The notes under the pieces were generated by a model. That model was not told the origin of the DNA, searched no databases, and was given only the letters and a program-made list of their open reading frames with translations. This document shows, piece after piece, positions 27,842 through 36,264 of a stretch of DNA of 64,000 nucleotides; the first letter of the stretch is position 1, and each line of letters begins with the position of its first letter. The position numbers and the translations under genes were made by a program. This stretch comes from Streptomyces sp. CB01580. Lineage in GTDB: Bacteria > Actinomycetota > Actinomycetes > Streptomycetales > Streptomycetaceae. The DNA lies in contig NZ_LIXJ01000016.1 in assembly GCF_001905795.1 (NCBI RefSeq), positions 239,387 through 303,386 on the forward strand, read 5' to 3'.

Positions 27842-28612
27842 TCAGGCGCCGCCGCTCTCCTCCCACTTCCGCTGAAGGTGGTTCATGCCGCCGAGCCAGT
27901 GGTCGGTGTCATCGGCCCGGGCGCGGTAGAACCCGGCGACCTCGGGGTGCGGCAGCACGAGGAAGCGGTCCTCGGCCATGGCGTCGAAGAGCGCGTCGGC
28001 GACCGCCTCCGGCTCGATGGCGGTGGGCGCGAGGACGAGTTCACCGGCCGATCCGGCGGCGGTCAGCATGTCGGTACGCACACCCTGCGGACAGATGGCG
28101 TGCACCTTGACGCCGCGGTGGCGGTAGGTCAGTGACAGCCATTCGGCGAAGGCGACGACACCGTGCTTGGTCACGCTGTACGGCGCTGCGCCGATCATCG
28201 TCAGCAGCCCGGCGGCGGAGGCCGTCGAGACGAACCGGCCGGCGCCGCGCTCCAGCCAGCCGGGCAGCAGCGCCCTGGCCGCCCGGACATGGGCCATGAC
28301 GTTGACGTCCCAGGCGGCGGCCCAGACCTCCTCCTCGGCGAGGACGTCACCGGGCGAGGCCAGACCGGCGTTGGCGCAGTAGACGTCGACGGTGCCGTCC
28401 AGCGCGTCGCGGACGGCGTCCAGGGTCCGCGAGGCGTCGCCGGCGATCGCGACGGCACCGATCTCCTCGGCCAGACCGCCGATTCGCGCCTCGTCCAGGT
28501 CGTTCACCACGACCCGCGCGCCCTCCGCCGCGAAGCGACGGGCCAGCGCGGCCCCGATGCCGCCTCCGGCCCCGGTGACCACCACGCCCGCGCCCCGCAC
28601 CGTGCCACTCAT
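27842..28612 (-). CDS. Short-chain dehydrogenase/reductase
   Basis: Classical SDR of 256 residues: cofactor motif TGAGGGIGAALARRF at 13-27, CANAG, the active-site Ser in TASAAG and YSVTKHG with the catalytic Tyr and Lys, then the PG-equivalent CPQGVRTDM. NAD(P)H-dependent oxidation of a hydroxyl, probably on an acyl-CoA or lipid intermediate. It shares an operator with the phosphotransferase-acyl-CoA dehydrogenase operon 9 kb away. ATG 28612 is preceded by GAGAGGCGGTACC. Confidence 0.9.
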   Translation of the reverse strand: MSGTVRGAGVVVTGAGGGIGAALARRFAAEGARVVVNDLDEARIGGLAEEIGAVAIAGDASRTLDAVRDALDGTVDVYCANAGLASPGDVLAEEEVWAAAWDVNVMAHVRAARALLPGWLERGAGRFVSTASAAGLLTMIGAAPYSVTKHGVVAFAEWLSLTYRHRGVKVHAICPQGVRTDMLTAAGSAGELVLAPTAIEPEAVADALFDAMAEDRFLVLPHPEVAGFYRARADDTDHWLGGMNHLQRKWEESGGA

Positions 28613-28648
28613 CGGTACCGCCTCTCTCCGCCGACTGCACCCGGCAGA

Positions 28649-28664
28649 CTAACCAGTCGGTATG
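28649..28664. promoter_or_regulatory. TetR-type operator upstream of the SDR gene
   Basis: Read on the minus strand: CATACCGACTGGTTAG, matching the site at 19354 in 14 of 16 positions. It sits 37 bp upstream of the SDR start, overlapping the likely promoter. Confidence 0.65.
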
Positions 28665-28884
28665 CGGGAACGGAAGAGGTCGCCGCCCGGCCGGGAGGTC
28701 CACGCGCGGGAGGTGCCCGAGCGGCCGGTCGCGCGGGTCGTTCCGCCCCTGCCGAGGCGGCCCCGCCCGGGGAGGCACCGGCGTCACCCCCGTCGCACTG
28801 GTCACGTCCGGCTCGTTCCGTATGGCCTGATCACGCGCTAGCGTGCGTGACCATGACAGACGTCGCGATCACGGAGGTAGCCGA

Positions 28885-30168
28885 ATGAGCCTGTCCAGAC
28901 GTGGTTTGCTGGCCGCCGGCGGCGCGGTGGGCGCCCTCGCGGCGACGGCCGCAGGCAGCGGCGGGGCGGCGACCGCGGCCCCCGCGGCCGGCCGAGGACA
29001 CGGCGGCGGCAACGGCCGCGGGCGGGTCCGCACCGGTTTCGACCGGCTGGCGGCGGACGGCTACGCGCTGCTGAAGGGCCAGAAGGTCGGGGTCGTCACC
29101 AACCCGACCGGGATCACCTCCGACGTGCGCCACATCGTCGACGTGATGCACCCGGACGGCCGGGTGGACCTGACCGCCGTCTTCGGCCCCGAGCACGGCT
29201 TCCGCGGCACCGCGCAGGCGGGCGGTTCGGAAGGACGGTACGACGACCCGGCGACCGGACTCCCGGTCTACGACACGTACCTCAAGAGCGGGCAGCCGCT
29301 CGCGGACGTCTTCACCGCGTCCGGCGTGGACACGGTCGTCTTCGACATCCAGGACGCGGGCGCCCGCTTCTACACCTACATCTGGACCCTGTACGACTGC
29401 ATGGAGGCGGCGGCCCTCGCGGGCAAGCGGTTCGTGGTGCTGGACCGGCCGAACCCGGTGACCGGACGGGCGGCGCTCGGACCGGTCCTCGACCCGGCGT
29501 TCGCGACGTTCGTCGGCCGCCGCGAGATCGCCCAGGCGCACGGCATGACGGTCGCCGAGCTGGCGCTGCTGTTCGACCGGGAGTTCCTGGAGCGGCCGGT
29601 GGACCTGCGGATCGTGAAGATGTCCGGGTGGCGGCGCTCGGACTTCTTCGACACGACAGGCCTGCCGTGGGTGCCGCCGAGCCCCAACATGCCGACGCCC
29701 GAGACGGCGCTGGTCTACGCGGGCACATGCCTGTTCGAGGGCACGAACCTCTCCGAGGGGCGCGGCACGACCCGGCCGTTCGAGCTGCTCGGCGCGGAGG
29801 GCATCGACCACCGCTGGGCGGCCGCGGCGAACGCGCTGGACCTGCCGGGGGTCGCGTTCCGCGAGGCGTACTTCGCGCCGACGTTCTCCAAGTTCCAGGG
29901 GAAGACGGTCGGCGGGGTGCAGGTGCACGTCCACGACCGTGCCGCCTTCGATCCGGTCCGCACGGGCATCGGGCTGCTGGTGACGGCGAAGCGGACCTGG
30001 AGCGGTTTCGAGTGGCGCTCCGACAACTGGATCGACAAGCTCACCGGCAACACCCGGGTCCGCACGATGATCGACGCGGGGGCCGATACGGACGAGGTGG
30101 TGGGGGCCTGGGCGGCGGATCTCGCCGCGTTCCGGGCCGTCCGGAAGAAGTACCTCCAGTACCACTGA
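28885..30168 (+). CDS. DUF1343 protein, NamZ-like exo-beta-N-acetylmuramidase (GH171), Tat-exported
   Basis: Protein of 427 residues. The N-terminus MSLSRRGLLAAGGAVGALAA is a twin-arginine signal with a following Ala-rich segment. The mature part matches DUF1343: KVGVVTNPTGITSDVRHIVDV, AVFGPEHGFRGTAQAG, VVFDIQDAGARFYTYIWTLYDCMEAA and PSPNMPTPETALVYAGTCLFEGTNLSEGRGTTRPFELLGA. The characterised member NamZ removes terminal MurNAc from peptidoglycan fragments, so extracellular cell-wall turnover or recycling is the likely role. ATG 28885 follows ACGGAGGTAGCCGA. It is convergent with the acylase gene across a perfect hairpin. Confidence 0.88.
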   Translation: MSLSRRGLLAAGGAVGALAATAAGSGGAATAAPAAGRGHGGGNGRGRVRTGFDRLAADGYALLKGQKVGVVTNPTGITSDVRHIVDVMHPDGRVDLTAVFGPEHGFRGTAQAGGSEGRYDDPATGLPVYDTYLKSGQPLADVFTASGVDTVVFDIQDAGARFYTYIWTLYDCMEAAALAGKRFVVLDRPNPVTGRAALGPVLDPAFATFVGRREIAQAHGMTVAELALLFDREFLERPVDLRIVKMSGWRRSDFFDTTGLPWVPPSPNMPTPETALVYAGTCLFEGTNLSEGRGTTRPFELLGAEGIDHRWAAAANALDLPGVAFREAYFAPTFSKFQGKTVGGVQVHVHDRAAFDPVRTGIGLLVTAKRTWSGFEWRSDNWIDKLTGNTRVRTMIDAGADTDEVVGAWAADLAAFRAVRKKYLQYH

Positions 30169-30184
30169 GGCGGCACCGGACGGG

Positions 30185-30222
30185 CCGGGTGGGCCGGGAC
30201 CCGCGGGTCCCGGCCCACCCGG
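30185..30222. terminator. Perfect 18-bp-arm hairpin between NamZ-like and acylase genes
   Basis: CCGGGTGGGCCGGGACCC (30185-30202), two bases, then its exact complement (30205-30222). It lies between convergent genes, so it can stop transcription from both sides. Confidence 0.75.
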
Positions 30223-30264
30223 CGTACGACTTCCGTGCTCACCCGGCGCACGGTTCCGTGCTCA
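30218..30264. repeat. Tandem duplication of about 24 bp at the 3' end of the acylase gene
   Basis: 30218-30241 and 30242-30264 are imperfect copies of CCCGGCGTACG-TTCCGTGCTCA. The second copy ends exactly on the acylase stop codon. Confidence 0.6.
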
Positions 30265-33090
30265 CCGATGGGCGGGGAACTCCGCCACCTGCTGGTACGT
30301 GGGACGGTTCTGCCAGTGGATGGTCTTCTGGGAGATCCCGCCGAGCGCCCGGTGCACGATCGCGTCCGCGCACCACTGGTCCCCGGCCTTGCACGTGTCG
30401 TCGCCCGGGTAGACCTGCGTGGCCGGCTGCGCCGCCGCCTCCTTCAGCGAGGCCAGCAGCGCGTCGCGGCAGCCGCCGAGGTCACCGCCCCCGCAGTAAG
30501 TCCTGGCCAGCGGGCCCTCGACCGGCTGCCCCAGGACCTTGCGCAGGTCCTTGTCCACGAAGCCCCACCAGCCGTACTGGAACGCCGAGCCGCTGTGCGC
30601 GCCGCTGGCGCCGTGGCTCGCCGCCGGGGACTCGTCGGTGGCGAGGGCCGCGGTCAGCTCCCGGTAGAGGTCGTCGCCGAGACCGGGCCGGAACTCGGCC
30701 TCGACCAGCCGGGGCCACCACGCGTCCATGACGCGTACCGCGTCGGCGTGCGCGTAGGCGTGCGAGCCGGAGCCGTTCTCCCTGCGCTGCGAACCGGCCG
30801 CCCGCCAGGACTCCAACTGCTGGACCACACCGTTCAGTTCGGGATCGGTGACCGGACGGGACCGGATCACCTTCAGCAGCTCGGGCAGCAGTTGCTCACC
30901 GCGCAGGTCGGTGACCCCGGCCTCGGCCATGACCCGGGTGAGGGAGGCCCGGGTCACGCCGCCCTCCGCGACCAGCTTCGCCACCCGGTCGTCGAGCAGA
31001 TCGCCCCGGTGCACCGCGCCGAGCCCGAAGCCCGCGGCGGAGTACCCCTCGGCCTGCTTGTTGTTCCAGGAGACGTAGTAGTCCTGGCCGCTGGAGTTCG
31101 GGTGCTCGGCGAACGAGGTGTACGCGGCGGTGTTGGCGGCCGGGTCGAAGTCCTTCCACTCATAGGCCCGCTCGGCCTTCACCGGGAGCGCCGGGTCGAC
31201 GCCCGCCGCGCGCACCGGGTTCATGCCGCTGTTGTAGTAGGCGGCGGTGCGGGAGTCCGCGTAGAACCAGTTGAAGGCGTAGTCGATGTTGCTCGCCGCG
31301 CGCTGGAACGAGGCGGCGTCCTTGACCAGGTCCGGGTCGTTGAACATCTGGAAGCCGATGATCGAGTCGGCCTCGTGGCCGTAGGTGCTGCGCAGTGAGG
31401 TGTACGCGACGGGCTTGCCGCCGACGGTGGCCCGGTGGGTGACGACGCCGTAGTGCGTGCGCCGGACCTGCATGCGGTAGGAGCCCTCGGCCGTGGAGTC
31501 GGCGACGGTCGGCTTCCAGGAGTTGGTGCGCTCCAGCGTCTCCATGGCGGTGCAGGTGCCCCGGTAGCGGTAGTGCGTGGAGTCCTTGGTGGGCGCGGAG
31601 CCGTCGGGCTCGCACAGCTCGACGGCGTAGGTGTCGGTGATGTCCTGGCCCGCCGAGGTGGCGCTCCAGGCGTAGTCCTGGCCGCGGCCCATCTGGACGT
31701 ACATGCCGACGCCCGCGAAGGAGACGCCCCGGGCGCTGATGCCCGGCCCCTGGAGCTCCTGGAGCATCATCAGCTGCGGGGCGAAGTAGCCGGTCTGCGG
31801 GCCGAACACGGCGATCGGATTCCCGCTCGCGGTGTGCTTGCCGGACACCAGCAGGGCGTTGGACATGCCGCGCTTCTGCGCGCCGGATCCGGAACCGGGC
31901 AGCGAGCCCTCGGGGATGACGCCGTCGTCGTAGATGCCCTGGGCCTTCCTGAGGTTCGCCGGGGCCTTGACGGGGGCCTTGCGGTCGGTGCCCGCCGAGC
32001 CGGTGCGGTCGAAGACGAGCGGTTCGGCGGTGACGGACCCGGCGTCGGGCAGTGCGGTGCCGCGCGCCTTGTCGGGCTTGCCCGCGTACGGGAACGCGGT
32101 GCCGTCGTGGACGGTGAGGACCGCCTCGGGGTCGTTGCGCTGCCGGAACGACTCCCAGACCTTGGTCCCCTCGGCCACCCCGTACTTCTGCTGGGCGGAG
32201 AGCAGCGAGAGCGCCGCCTGCACCTCGCCGCCGCCACCGCCGCCGAACTGGCCGCCGACCACGGAGGCGATCGAGATCAGGTCGGTCAGCTCGAACGGCT
32301 CTATCCCGCCGACGTTGGTGATGGCGTCGATCTTCCCGGTGAGCACGTACTCGCCGGGGAAGTACCGGCCGTTCTTGGACTTGTCGCGGTACGCGTTGAT
32401 GCCGTCGACGTACGCCTGGGCGTCCGCCATGGCCTGCTCGCCGCGCGGGCCCTCATGGGTCCGTATGTACGCGACCTGGGCCTCCAGGTCCGCCTCGGTG
32501 TACGGGGCCTGCGGCCAGAACTGCTGCTCCAGGCCCTGGTTGGCGAGCGCGCCCCCGGCGAACGAGGTCAACTGGCCGCGCCCGATGTGCCGGAAGAGGT
32601 CCATGAGCCAGAGCCGGTCCTGTCCGGCGGCGTATCCGGCGCCGAACTCGGTGCCGTAGCGGGTGGTGCCCTTGATGTGCGGGACGCCGGTGGCCTTGTC
32701 ACGGGTGATGGTGACGTCGTCGCGGGGCGAGACGACGGACTCGACCCGGTCCTTCGGGACGCCGAACGAGGCGTCGTTGAAGAAGTCCGTCAGCTTCTGG
32801 TCGGTGAGCGCGGTGTGACCGGCCACCAGGCCGTCGTAGCGGTCGATCTGGTCGTCGCTGTGGGCGGGGTGCGTGCCGAACGCCTTGTTGCCGAGGATCT
32901 CGACGAGTGTGGCGTTGCCGTTCTGGCCGGGCGGCAGGATGTCGTCGCACTGCCCCTGGCAGTAGTCGGTGACGGGTGCGGGCTCCGCCGCCGCGGCGCC
33001 GGACTGCGGCGCCGCGGCCAGCAGGGTGACGCCGAGGGCGAGGACGGCCGCCGTGGCGGCGGCTGTGGACATGACGGTGCGTGGGGGCAT
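30262..33090 (-). CDS. Penicillin acylase-family Ntn hydrolase, secreted
   Basis: Precursor of 942 residues. The N-terminus (MPPRTVMSTAAATAAVLALGVTLLAAA) is a Sec signal. The alpha chain shows GVPHIKGTTRYGTEFGAGYAAGQDRLWLMDLFRHIGRGQLTSFAGG. The autoprocessing site and N-terminal nucleophile lie at QKRGMSNALLVSGKHTASGNPIAVFGPQTGYFAPQ, where the Ser of SNA starts the beta chain. The family hydrolyses amide bonds of acylated compounds: beta-lactams, acyl-homoserine lactones, cyclic lipopeptides. The true substrate is unknown. ATG 33090 is preferred to GTG 33096 because AGGAGG lies 7 bases before it. Confidence 0.92.
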   Translation of the reverse strand: MPPRTVMSTAAATAAVLALGVTLLAAAPQSGAAAAEPAPVTDYCQGQCDDILPPGQNGNATLVEILGNKAFGTHPAHSDDQIDRYDGLVAGHTALTDQKLTDFFNDASFGVPKDRVESVVSPRDDVTITRDKATGVPHIKGTTRYGTEFGAGYAAGQDRLWLMDLFRHIGRGQLTSFAGGALANQGLEQQFWPQAPYTEADLEAQVAYIRTHEGPRGEQAMADAQAYVDGINAYRDKSKNGRYFPGEYVLTGKIDAITNVGGIEPFELTDLISIASVVGGQFGGGGGGEVQAALSLLSAQQKYGVAEGTKVWESFRQRNDPEAVLTVHDGTAFPYAGKPDKARGTALPDAGSVTAEPLVFDRTGSAGTDRKAPVKAPANLRKAQGIYDDGVIPEGSLPGSGSGAQKRGMSNALLVSGKHTASGNPIAVFGPQTGYFAPQLMMLQELQGPGISARGVSFAGVGMYVQMGRGQDYAWSATSAGQDITDTYAVELCEPDGSAPTKDSTHYRYRGTCTAMETLERTNSWKPTVADSTAEGSYRMQVRRTHYGVVTHRATVGGKPVAYTSLRSTYGHEADSIIGFQMFNDPDLVKDAASFQRAASNIDYAFNWFYADSRTAAYYNSGMNPVRAAGVDPALPVKAERAYEWKDFDPAANTAAYTSFAEHPNSSGQDYYVSWNNKQAEGYSAAGFGLGAVHRGDLLDDRVAKLVAEGGVTRASLTRVMAEAGVTDLRGEQLLPELLKVIRSRPVTDPELNGVVQQLESWRAAGSQRRENGSGSHAYAHADAVRVMDAWWPRLVEAEFRPGLGDDLYRELTAALATDESPAASHGASGAHSGSAFQYGWWGFVDKDLRKVLGQPVEGPLARTYCGGGDLGGCRDALLASLKEAAAQPATQVYPGDDTCKAGDQWCADAIVHRALGGISQKTIHWQNRPTYQQVAEFPAHR

Positions 33091-33317
33091 GCGCACTCCT
33101 CCTGGTGGCCGTTGGGCCGGAGGTTACCGGCGGTACGACCGACCGGTAAGGTGAGCGACGATCACCTTTTCCGAATCGTCACATGCCGCCGCCACCGCTC
33201 CGCGTGACAGACGCTCATCTCACTTTCCGGACACTCTTGCCCGTCGCGGGATCCCAAACGGGTGCCCGTTCGTCTATCTCTTGACGCCGAAGTACGAGCG
33301 ACGGAGGTGATGGCGCA

Positions 33318-33929
33318 GTGGCCGGATTCCGGAGTCTTGCGAGACAGGTGCGCGACCCGGGGAGCGACCTGGCACTGCGGCGGTATTCGCTGCGCAAGTG
33401 CCTGGAGCGGTTCGCCCCTTACGGACACCGGGCGACCTGGGACCACCTGTGCACACGGCACGGGTTCGAGCCGGAGGACCGCTCCCCCGATCCGGTGCGA
33501 CTGGTGGGCGCGCTGGAGGAGTTGGAGGCGGCCCGGGCCTCCTGGCTCGGCTACGAGGCGTCCTTCGCCGCGCGCCGCAGACGCGAGAAGCACGACGGGC
33601 TGCGCAGACCCGTCGTGTTCGACGACTGGCACCGACGCGCCTGGGGCGGGTACGGGGTGGCCCGCTGCGCGGATCCGGCCGTTCATCCCTCGGCGCCGCT
33701 CGCCGAGGTCCTCGACCGGCTGATCGCCGCCCTGGAAACGAGGCCGGGCACGGCCTGCCCAGTGTGCGGGTGCGACGAGATCGAGTGGCGGCCGGATCCG
33801 GTGTGCGAGCAGTGGACCGGACCGGTCTGCTCGGGGTGCGGGATCCTGGTGCCCCGTCCGGTGCTCACACCGGGGGCGCTGGCGAGGGCCAGGGGCGCGC
33901 GGCGGCGGGACCTCGCGTCGGCGGCGTGA
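33318..33929 (+). CDS. Hypothetical protein with C-terminal zinc-ribbon-like CPVCG/CSGCG pair
   Basis: Protein of 203 residues, not recognised. It is rich in Arg, Trp and Glu. A C-terminal module CPVCGCDEIEW...CSGCGILVP supplies two CxxC pairs spaced as in a zinc ribbon. The N-terminal part (LARQVRDPGSDLALRRYSLRKCLERFAPYGHRATWDHLC) looks helical. GTG 33318 follows GACGGAGGTGATGGC. It stands alone between the acylase and soxR. Coding potential is supported by codon bias and a good ribosome site. Confidence 0.7.
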   Translation: MAGFRSLARQVRDPGSDLALRRYSLRKCLERFAPYGHRATWDHLCTRHGFEPEDRSPDPVRLVGALEELEAARASWLGYEASFAARRRREKHDGLRRPVVFDDWHRRAWGGYGVARCADPAVHPSAPLAEVLDRLIAALETRPGTACPVCGCDEIEWRPDPVCEQWTGPVCSGCGILVPRPVLTPGALARARGARRRDLASAA

Positions 33930-34125
33930 CCGCGCCGCACGCCACCGGTACGCCATCCGGACACCCACCCGCGCCCACGAACGGGGCCGGGACACGCGAA
34001 GGACCTGACGCGGGCTCGATGCCGTCGGGCCGACGGGCGGTCCTCCGCCCGGCGTCGCGGGCGCCCTGCCGCCGGGCCGGTCCACCGGAGCGATCCACCG
34101 CAGGCCCCCATCCGCTCCCGCCCTC

Positions 34126-34689
34126 CTACGCCCTGTCCCGCCGGTTCCCGTTCTTCCGGGCCTCGTCCGTCCGGGCCTCGTCCGTCCGGGCCTCGTCCTC
34201 CCCGGCCCTGCCCCTCCGCTCGCCGTCGTCCGCGCGGCGCTCCGGCATCAGGCGCGAGCCGCTGATCCACTGACCGGAGACGTCGTTCGGGTTGGAGAGC
34301 ACACAGGTCTCCAACGACAGGCAGCCACAGGCGATGCAGTCGGTGAGGTGGTCACGCAGCCGCGCCAACTGCGCGATGCGCTCGTCCAGTTCGGTGCGCC
34401 AGGCCGCCGAGAGCCGCGCCCAGTCGTCGCGGTTCGGGGTGCGTTCGTCGGGCAGTTCGGCCAGAGCGTCCCTGATGGTGGCCAGCGGGATGCCCACTCG
34501 CTGTGCCGCGCGCACGAACGCGACCCTGCGCAGCGCGTCCCTGGTGTAGCGGCGCTGGTTACCGCTGGTCCGGCGGCTCTCGATCAGGCCCTTGGCCTCG
34601 TAGAAGTGCAGGGCGGAGACGGCTGCCCCGCTGCGCGCGGAGAGCTGGCCGACCGTGAGTTCCTGGAGTGAATGTGGAATCTGAGGCAC
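34126..34689 (-). CDS. soxR: Redox-sensing MerR-family activator SoxR
   Basis: Protein of 187 residues. The MerR HTH ELTVGQLSARSGAAVSALHFYEAKGLIESRRTSGNQRRYTRDALRRV is followed by a dimer helix and the [2Fe-2S] ligand motif CIACGCLSLETC (C-x2-C-x-C-x5-C), diagnostic for SoxR. In Streptomyces SoxR senses redox-active secondary metabolites. GTG 34689 follows GTGGGGGAA and gives the usual VPQIPHSLQEL start. The C-terminal tail is extended by a charged repeat, EARTDEARTDEARKNGNRRDRA, beyond normal SoxR. No recognised SoxR box was found near its neighbours. Confidence 0.92.
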   Translation of the reverse strand: MPQIPHSLQELTVGQLSARSGAAVSALHFYEAKGLIESRRTSGNQRRYTRDALRRVAFVRAAQRVGIPLATIRDALAELPDERTPNRDDWARLSAAWRTELDERIAQLARLRDHLTDCIACGCLSLETCVLSNPNDVSGQWISGSRLMPERRADDGERRGRAGEDEARTDEARTDEARKNGNRRDRA

Positions 34690-34756
34690 TTCCCCCACCC
34701 TACGTGCCCCTCCCCGGGCCGGTCCGTCGTTGACAGGAACGGACCCGCCCACGATG

Positions 34757-34772
34757 CTGAGCAAGCGCTTGG
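34757..34772. promoter_or_regulatory. KstR2-like operator upstream of the MaoC gene
   Basis: CTGAGCAAGCGCTTGG is centred on the palindrome AAGCGCTT (34763-34770). It matches the site at 36146-36161 in 15 of 16 positions and resembles the mycobacterial KstR2 consensus AnCAAGnnCTTGnT except at the last base. Confidence 0.65.
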
Positions 34773-34880
34773 ACAGCCCGGGGCGAAGGGTGTCGCCCCT
34801 CGCCCGGCTTCCCGCAACGGGCGCGCGGCCCACGGGCGCGCGACGCCGGACGGCCGCGAGCGGAAGGCAGGACCAGGGAC

Positions 34881-35342
34881 ATGGCGGAGCCGAGGATCTT
34901 CACGTCCGCGCAGGAGTTGCGCGACGCGGTGGGCGAGCAGCTCGGGCACAGCGAGTGGCTGGAGATCGACCAGAAGAGGATCGATCTCTTCGCCGACGCC
35001 ACCGGCGACCATCAGTGGATCCACGTGGACCCGGAGCGGGCCGCGACCGGCCCGTTCGGCACGACGATCGCGCACGGCTACCTCACGCTCTCGCTGCTGC
35101 CGGCCCTCGTGCCGCAGGTCATGCGGGTCGAGGGCATGAAGATGGGGATCAACTACGGCACGAACAAGGTCCGCTTCCCGTCCATCGTGCCCGTGGGCTC
35201 CCGGCTGCGCGCGACGGCCGTGCTGAAGAACGTCGAGGAGGCCGGGGGCGGCGTGCAGGTCACCGCCCTCGTCACGGTCGAGCGCGAGGGCGGCGACAAG
35301 CCGGTGTGCGTGGCCGAATCGGTGTCGCGCTACTACTTCTGA
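34881..35342 (+). CDS. MaoC-family (R)-specific enoyl-CoA hydratase
   Basis: Hot-dog-fold protein of 153 residues. The hydratase-2 motif is complete: FADATGDHQWIHVDPERAATGPFGTTIAHGYLTLSLLP, containing the catalytic Asp and His. It hydrates trans-2-enoyl-CoA, probably in lipid or steroid side-chain degradation or polyhydroxyalkanoate precursor supply. The operator shared with the facing TetR gene suggests induction by an acyl-CoA. ATG 34881 is preceded by GGACCAGGGAC. Confidence 0.92.
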   Translation: MAEPRIFTSAQELRDAVGEQLGHSEWLEIDQKRIDLFADATGDHQWIHVDPERAATGPFGTTIAHGYLTLSLLPALVPQVMRVEGMKMGINYGTNKVRFPSIVPVGSRLRATAVLKNVEEAGGGVQVTALVTVEREGGDKPVCVAESVSRYYF

Positions 35343-35475
35343 CCGGACGCGTCCCGAACCGGTCGCGGCCCGAATCCCCGCGCCCGGCCGGACACCACCC
35401 GAACGGGCCGGTGCGGCCGGAACCGTCGCGTCCCGGCCGGGTGCGGGGCGGGCTCCGGCCGGGGCCCCGCCGCCG

Positions 35476-36099
35476 CTACCGCTCGGCGCCCACCATGCGC
35501 AGCACGAGACCGGCGTAGAACTCGCCGACCTCGTCGGGCGTCCGGCTGCCCCGCGCGTTGAACCAGCGCGCCACGTCGATGCAGAGCGAGAGCACCGCGA
35601 GGGCGGTGCCCGGGACGTCGGGGACGTCGAACTCCCCCGCCTCCACGCCCTCGTCGATGATCCGGCGCACCACCGCTTCGGTACTGCGGCGCAGCCCGAC
35701 GATCTCGGCGCGGTGCTCCTCGCCGAGCGCGTCGAGTTCGTACTGGACCACGCGGGCCGTGGTGTGCTGCTCGGCGTGCCAGCGGACGAAGGACCGTACG
35801 GCCTCGGCCAGCCGCTCGGCGGCGGTGCCGTCCCCGTCTGCGGCGGCTTCCAGGACGGCGAGGGCGCGGTCGTGACCGATCCTGCTGATGCGGTGGAGCA
35901 GTTCTTCCTTCGTCTTGTAATGGATGTAGAGCGCGGCCGGGCTCATTCCCGCCCGGCCCGCGATGTCCCGCGTGGTGGTGGCGTGGTACCCGCGCTCGGC
36001 GAAGGCGTCGACGGCGGCGACGAGGAGCCGTCTGGCCGCCTCGGGCGTCACCTCGGCCCACGGCGCGCGGTCGCCGTCGGTCTCCTCCGCCGTGCTCAT
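35476..36099 (-). CDS. TetR-family regulator (KstR2-like)
   Basis: Protein of 207 residues. HTH: EAARRLLVAAVDAFAERGYHATTTRDIAGRAGMSPAALYIHYKTKEELLHRISRI. The C-terminal domain (VRSFVRWHAEQHTTARVVQYELDALGEEHRAEIVGLRRSTEAVVRRIIDEGVEAGEF) is of the kind found in regulators of acyl-CoA degradation. Its own upstream region carries CTGAGCAAGCGCTTAG, so it is probably autoregulatory and also controls the MaoC gene. ATG 36099 is preferred to GTG 36105 because GAGGGG is well spaced to it. Confidence 0.88.
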   Translation of the reverse strand: MSTAEETDGDRAPWAEVTPEAARRLLVAAVDAFAERGYHATTTRDIAGRAGMSPAALYIHYKTKEELLHRISRIGHDRALAVLEAAADGDGTAAERLAEAVRSFVRWHAEQHTTARVVQYELDALGEEHRAEIVGLRRSTEAVVRRIIDEGVEAGEFDVPDVPGTALAVLSLCIDVARWFNARGSRTPDEVGEFYAGLVLRMVGAER

Positions 36100-36145
36100 G
36101 ATCACTTGCCCCTCTCGTCAACAGGACGAACACCATACCCCGAAC

Positions 36146-36161
36146 CTGAGCAAGCGCTTAG
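36146..36161. promoter_or_regulatory. KstR2-like operator upstream of tetR
   Basis: CTGAGCAAGCGCTTAG, 47 bp upstream of the regulator start. It is the partner site of 34757-34772. Confidence 0.65.
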
Positions 36162-36214
36162 GGCCCCTTCGGGTGGAGGGTCGGCATCCGCTCACGCGTC
36201 GCATCCGTCACGCG

Positions 36215-36248
36215 CGGGGACGTTTCGGCAGCCGTCGAAACGTCCCCG
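36215..36248. promoter_or_regulatory. 34-bp perfect inverted repeat upstream of the ArsR gene
   Basis: CGGGGACGTTTCG (36215-36227) and CGAAACGTCCCCG (36236-36248) are perfect 13-bp arms around an 8-bp spacer. The repeat ends 16 bp before the start codon at 36265, a position expected for an autoregulatory operator. Confidence 0.7.
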
Positions 36249-36264
36249 GCGCATCCTGGAACAC

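Noticed and set aside
33136..33152. Third copy of the CATACCGACTGG operator before the acylase gene
   Set aside because: GACCGACCGGTAAG matches too poorly and the flanks differ from the two clear sites.
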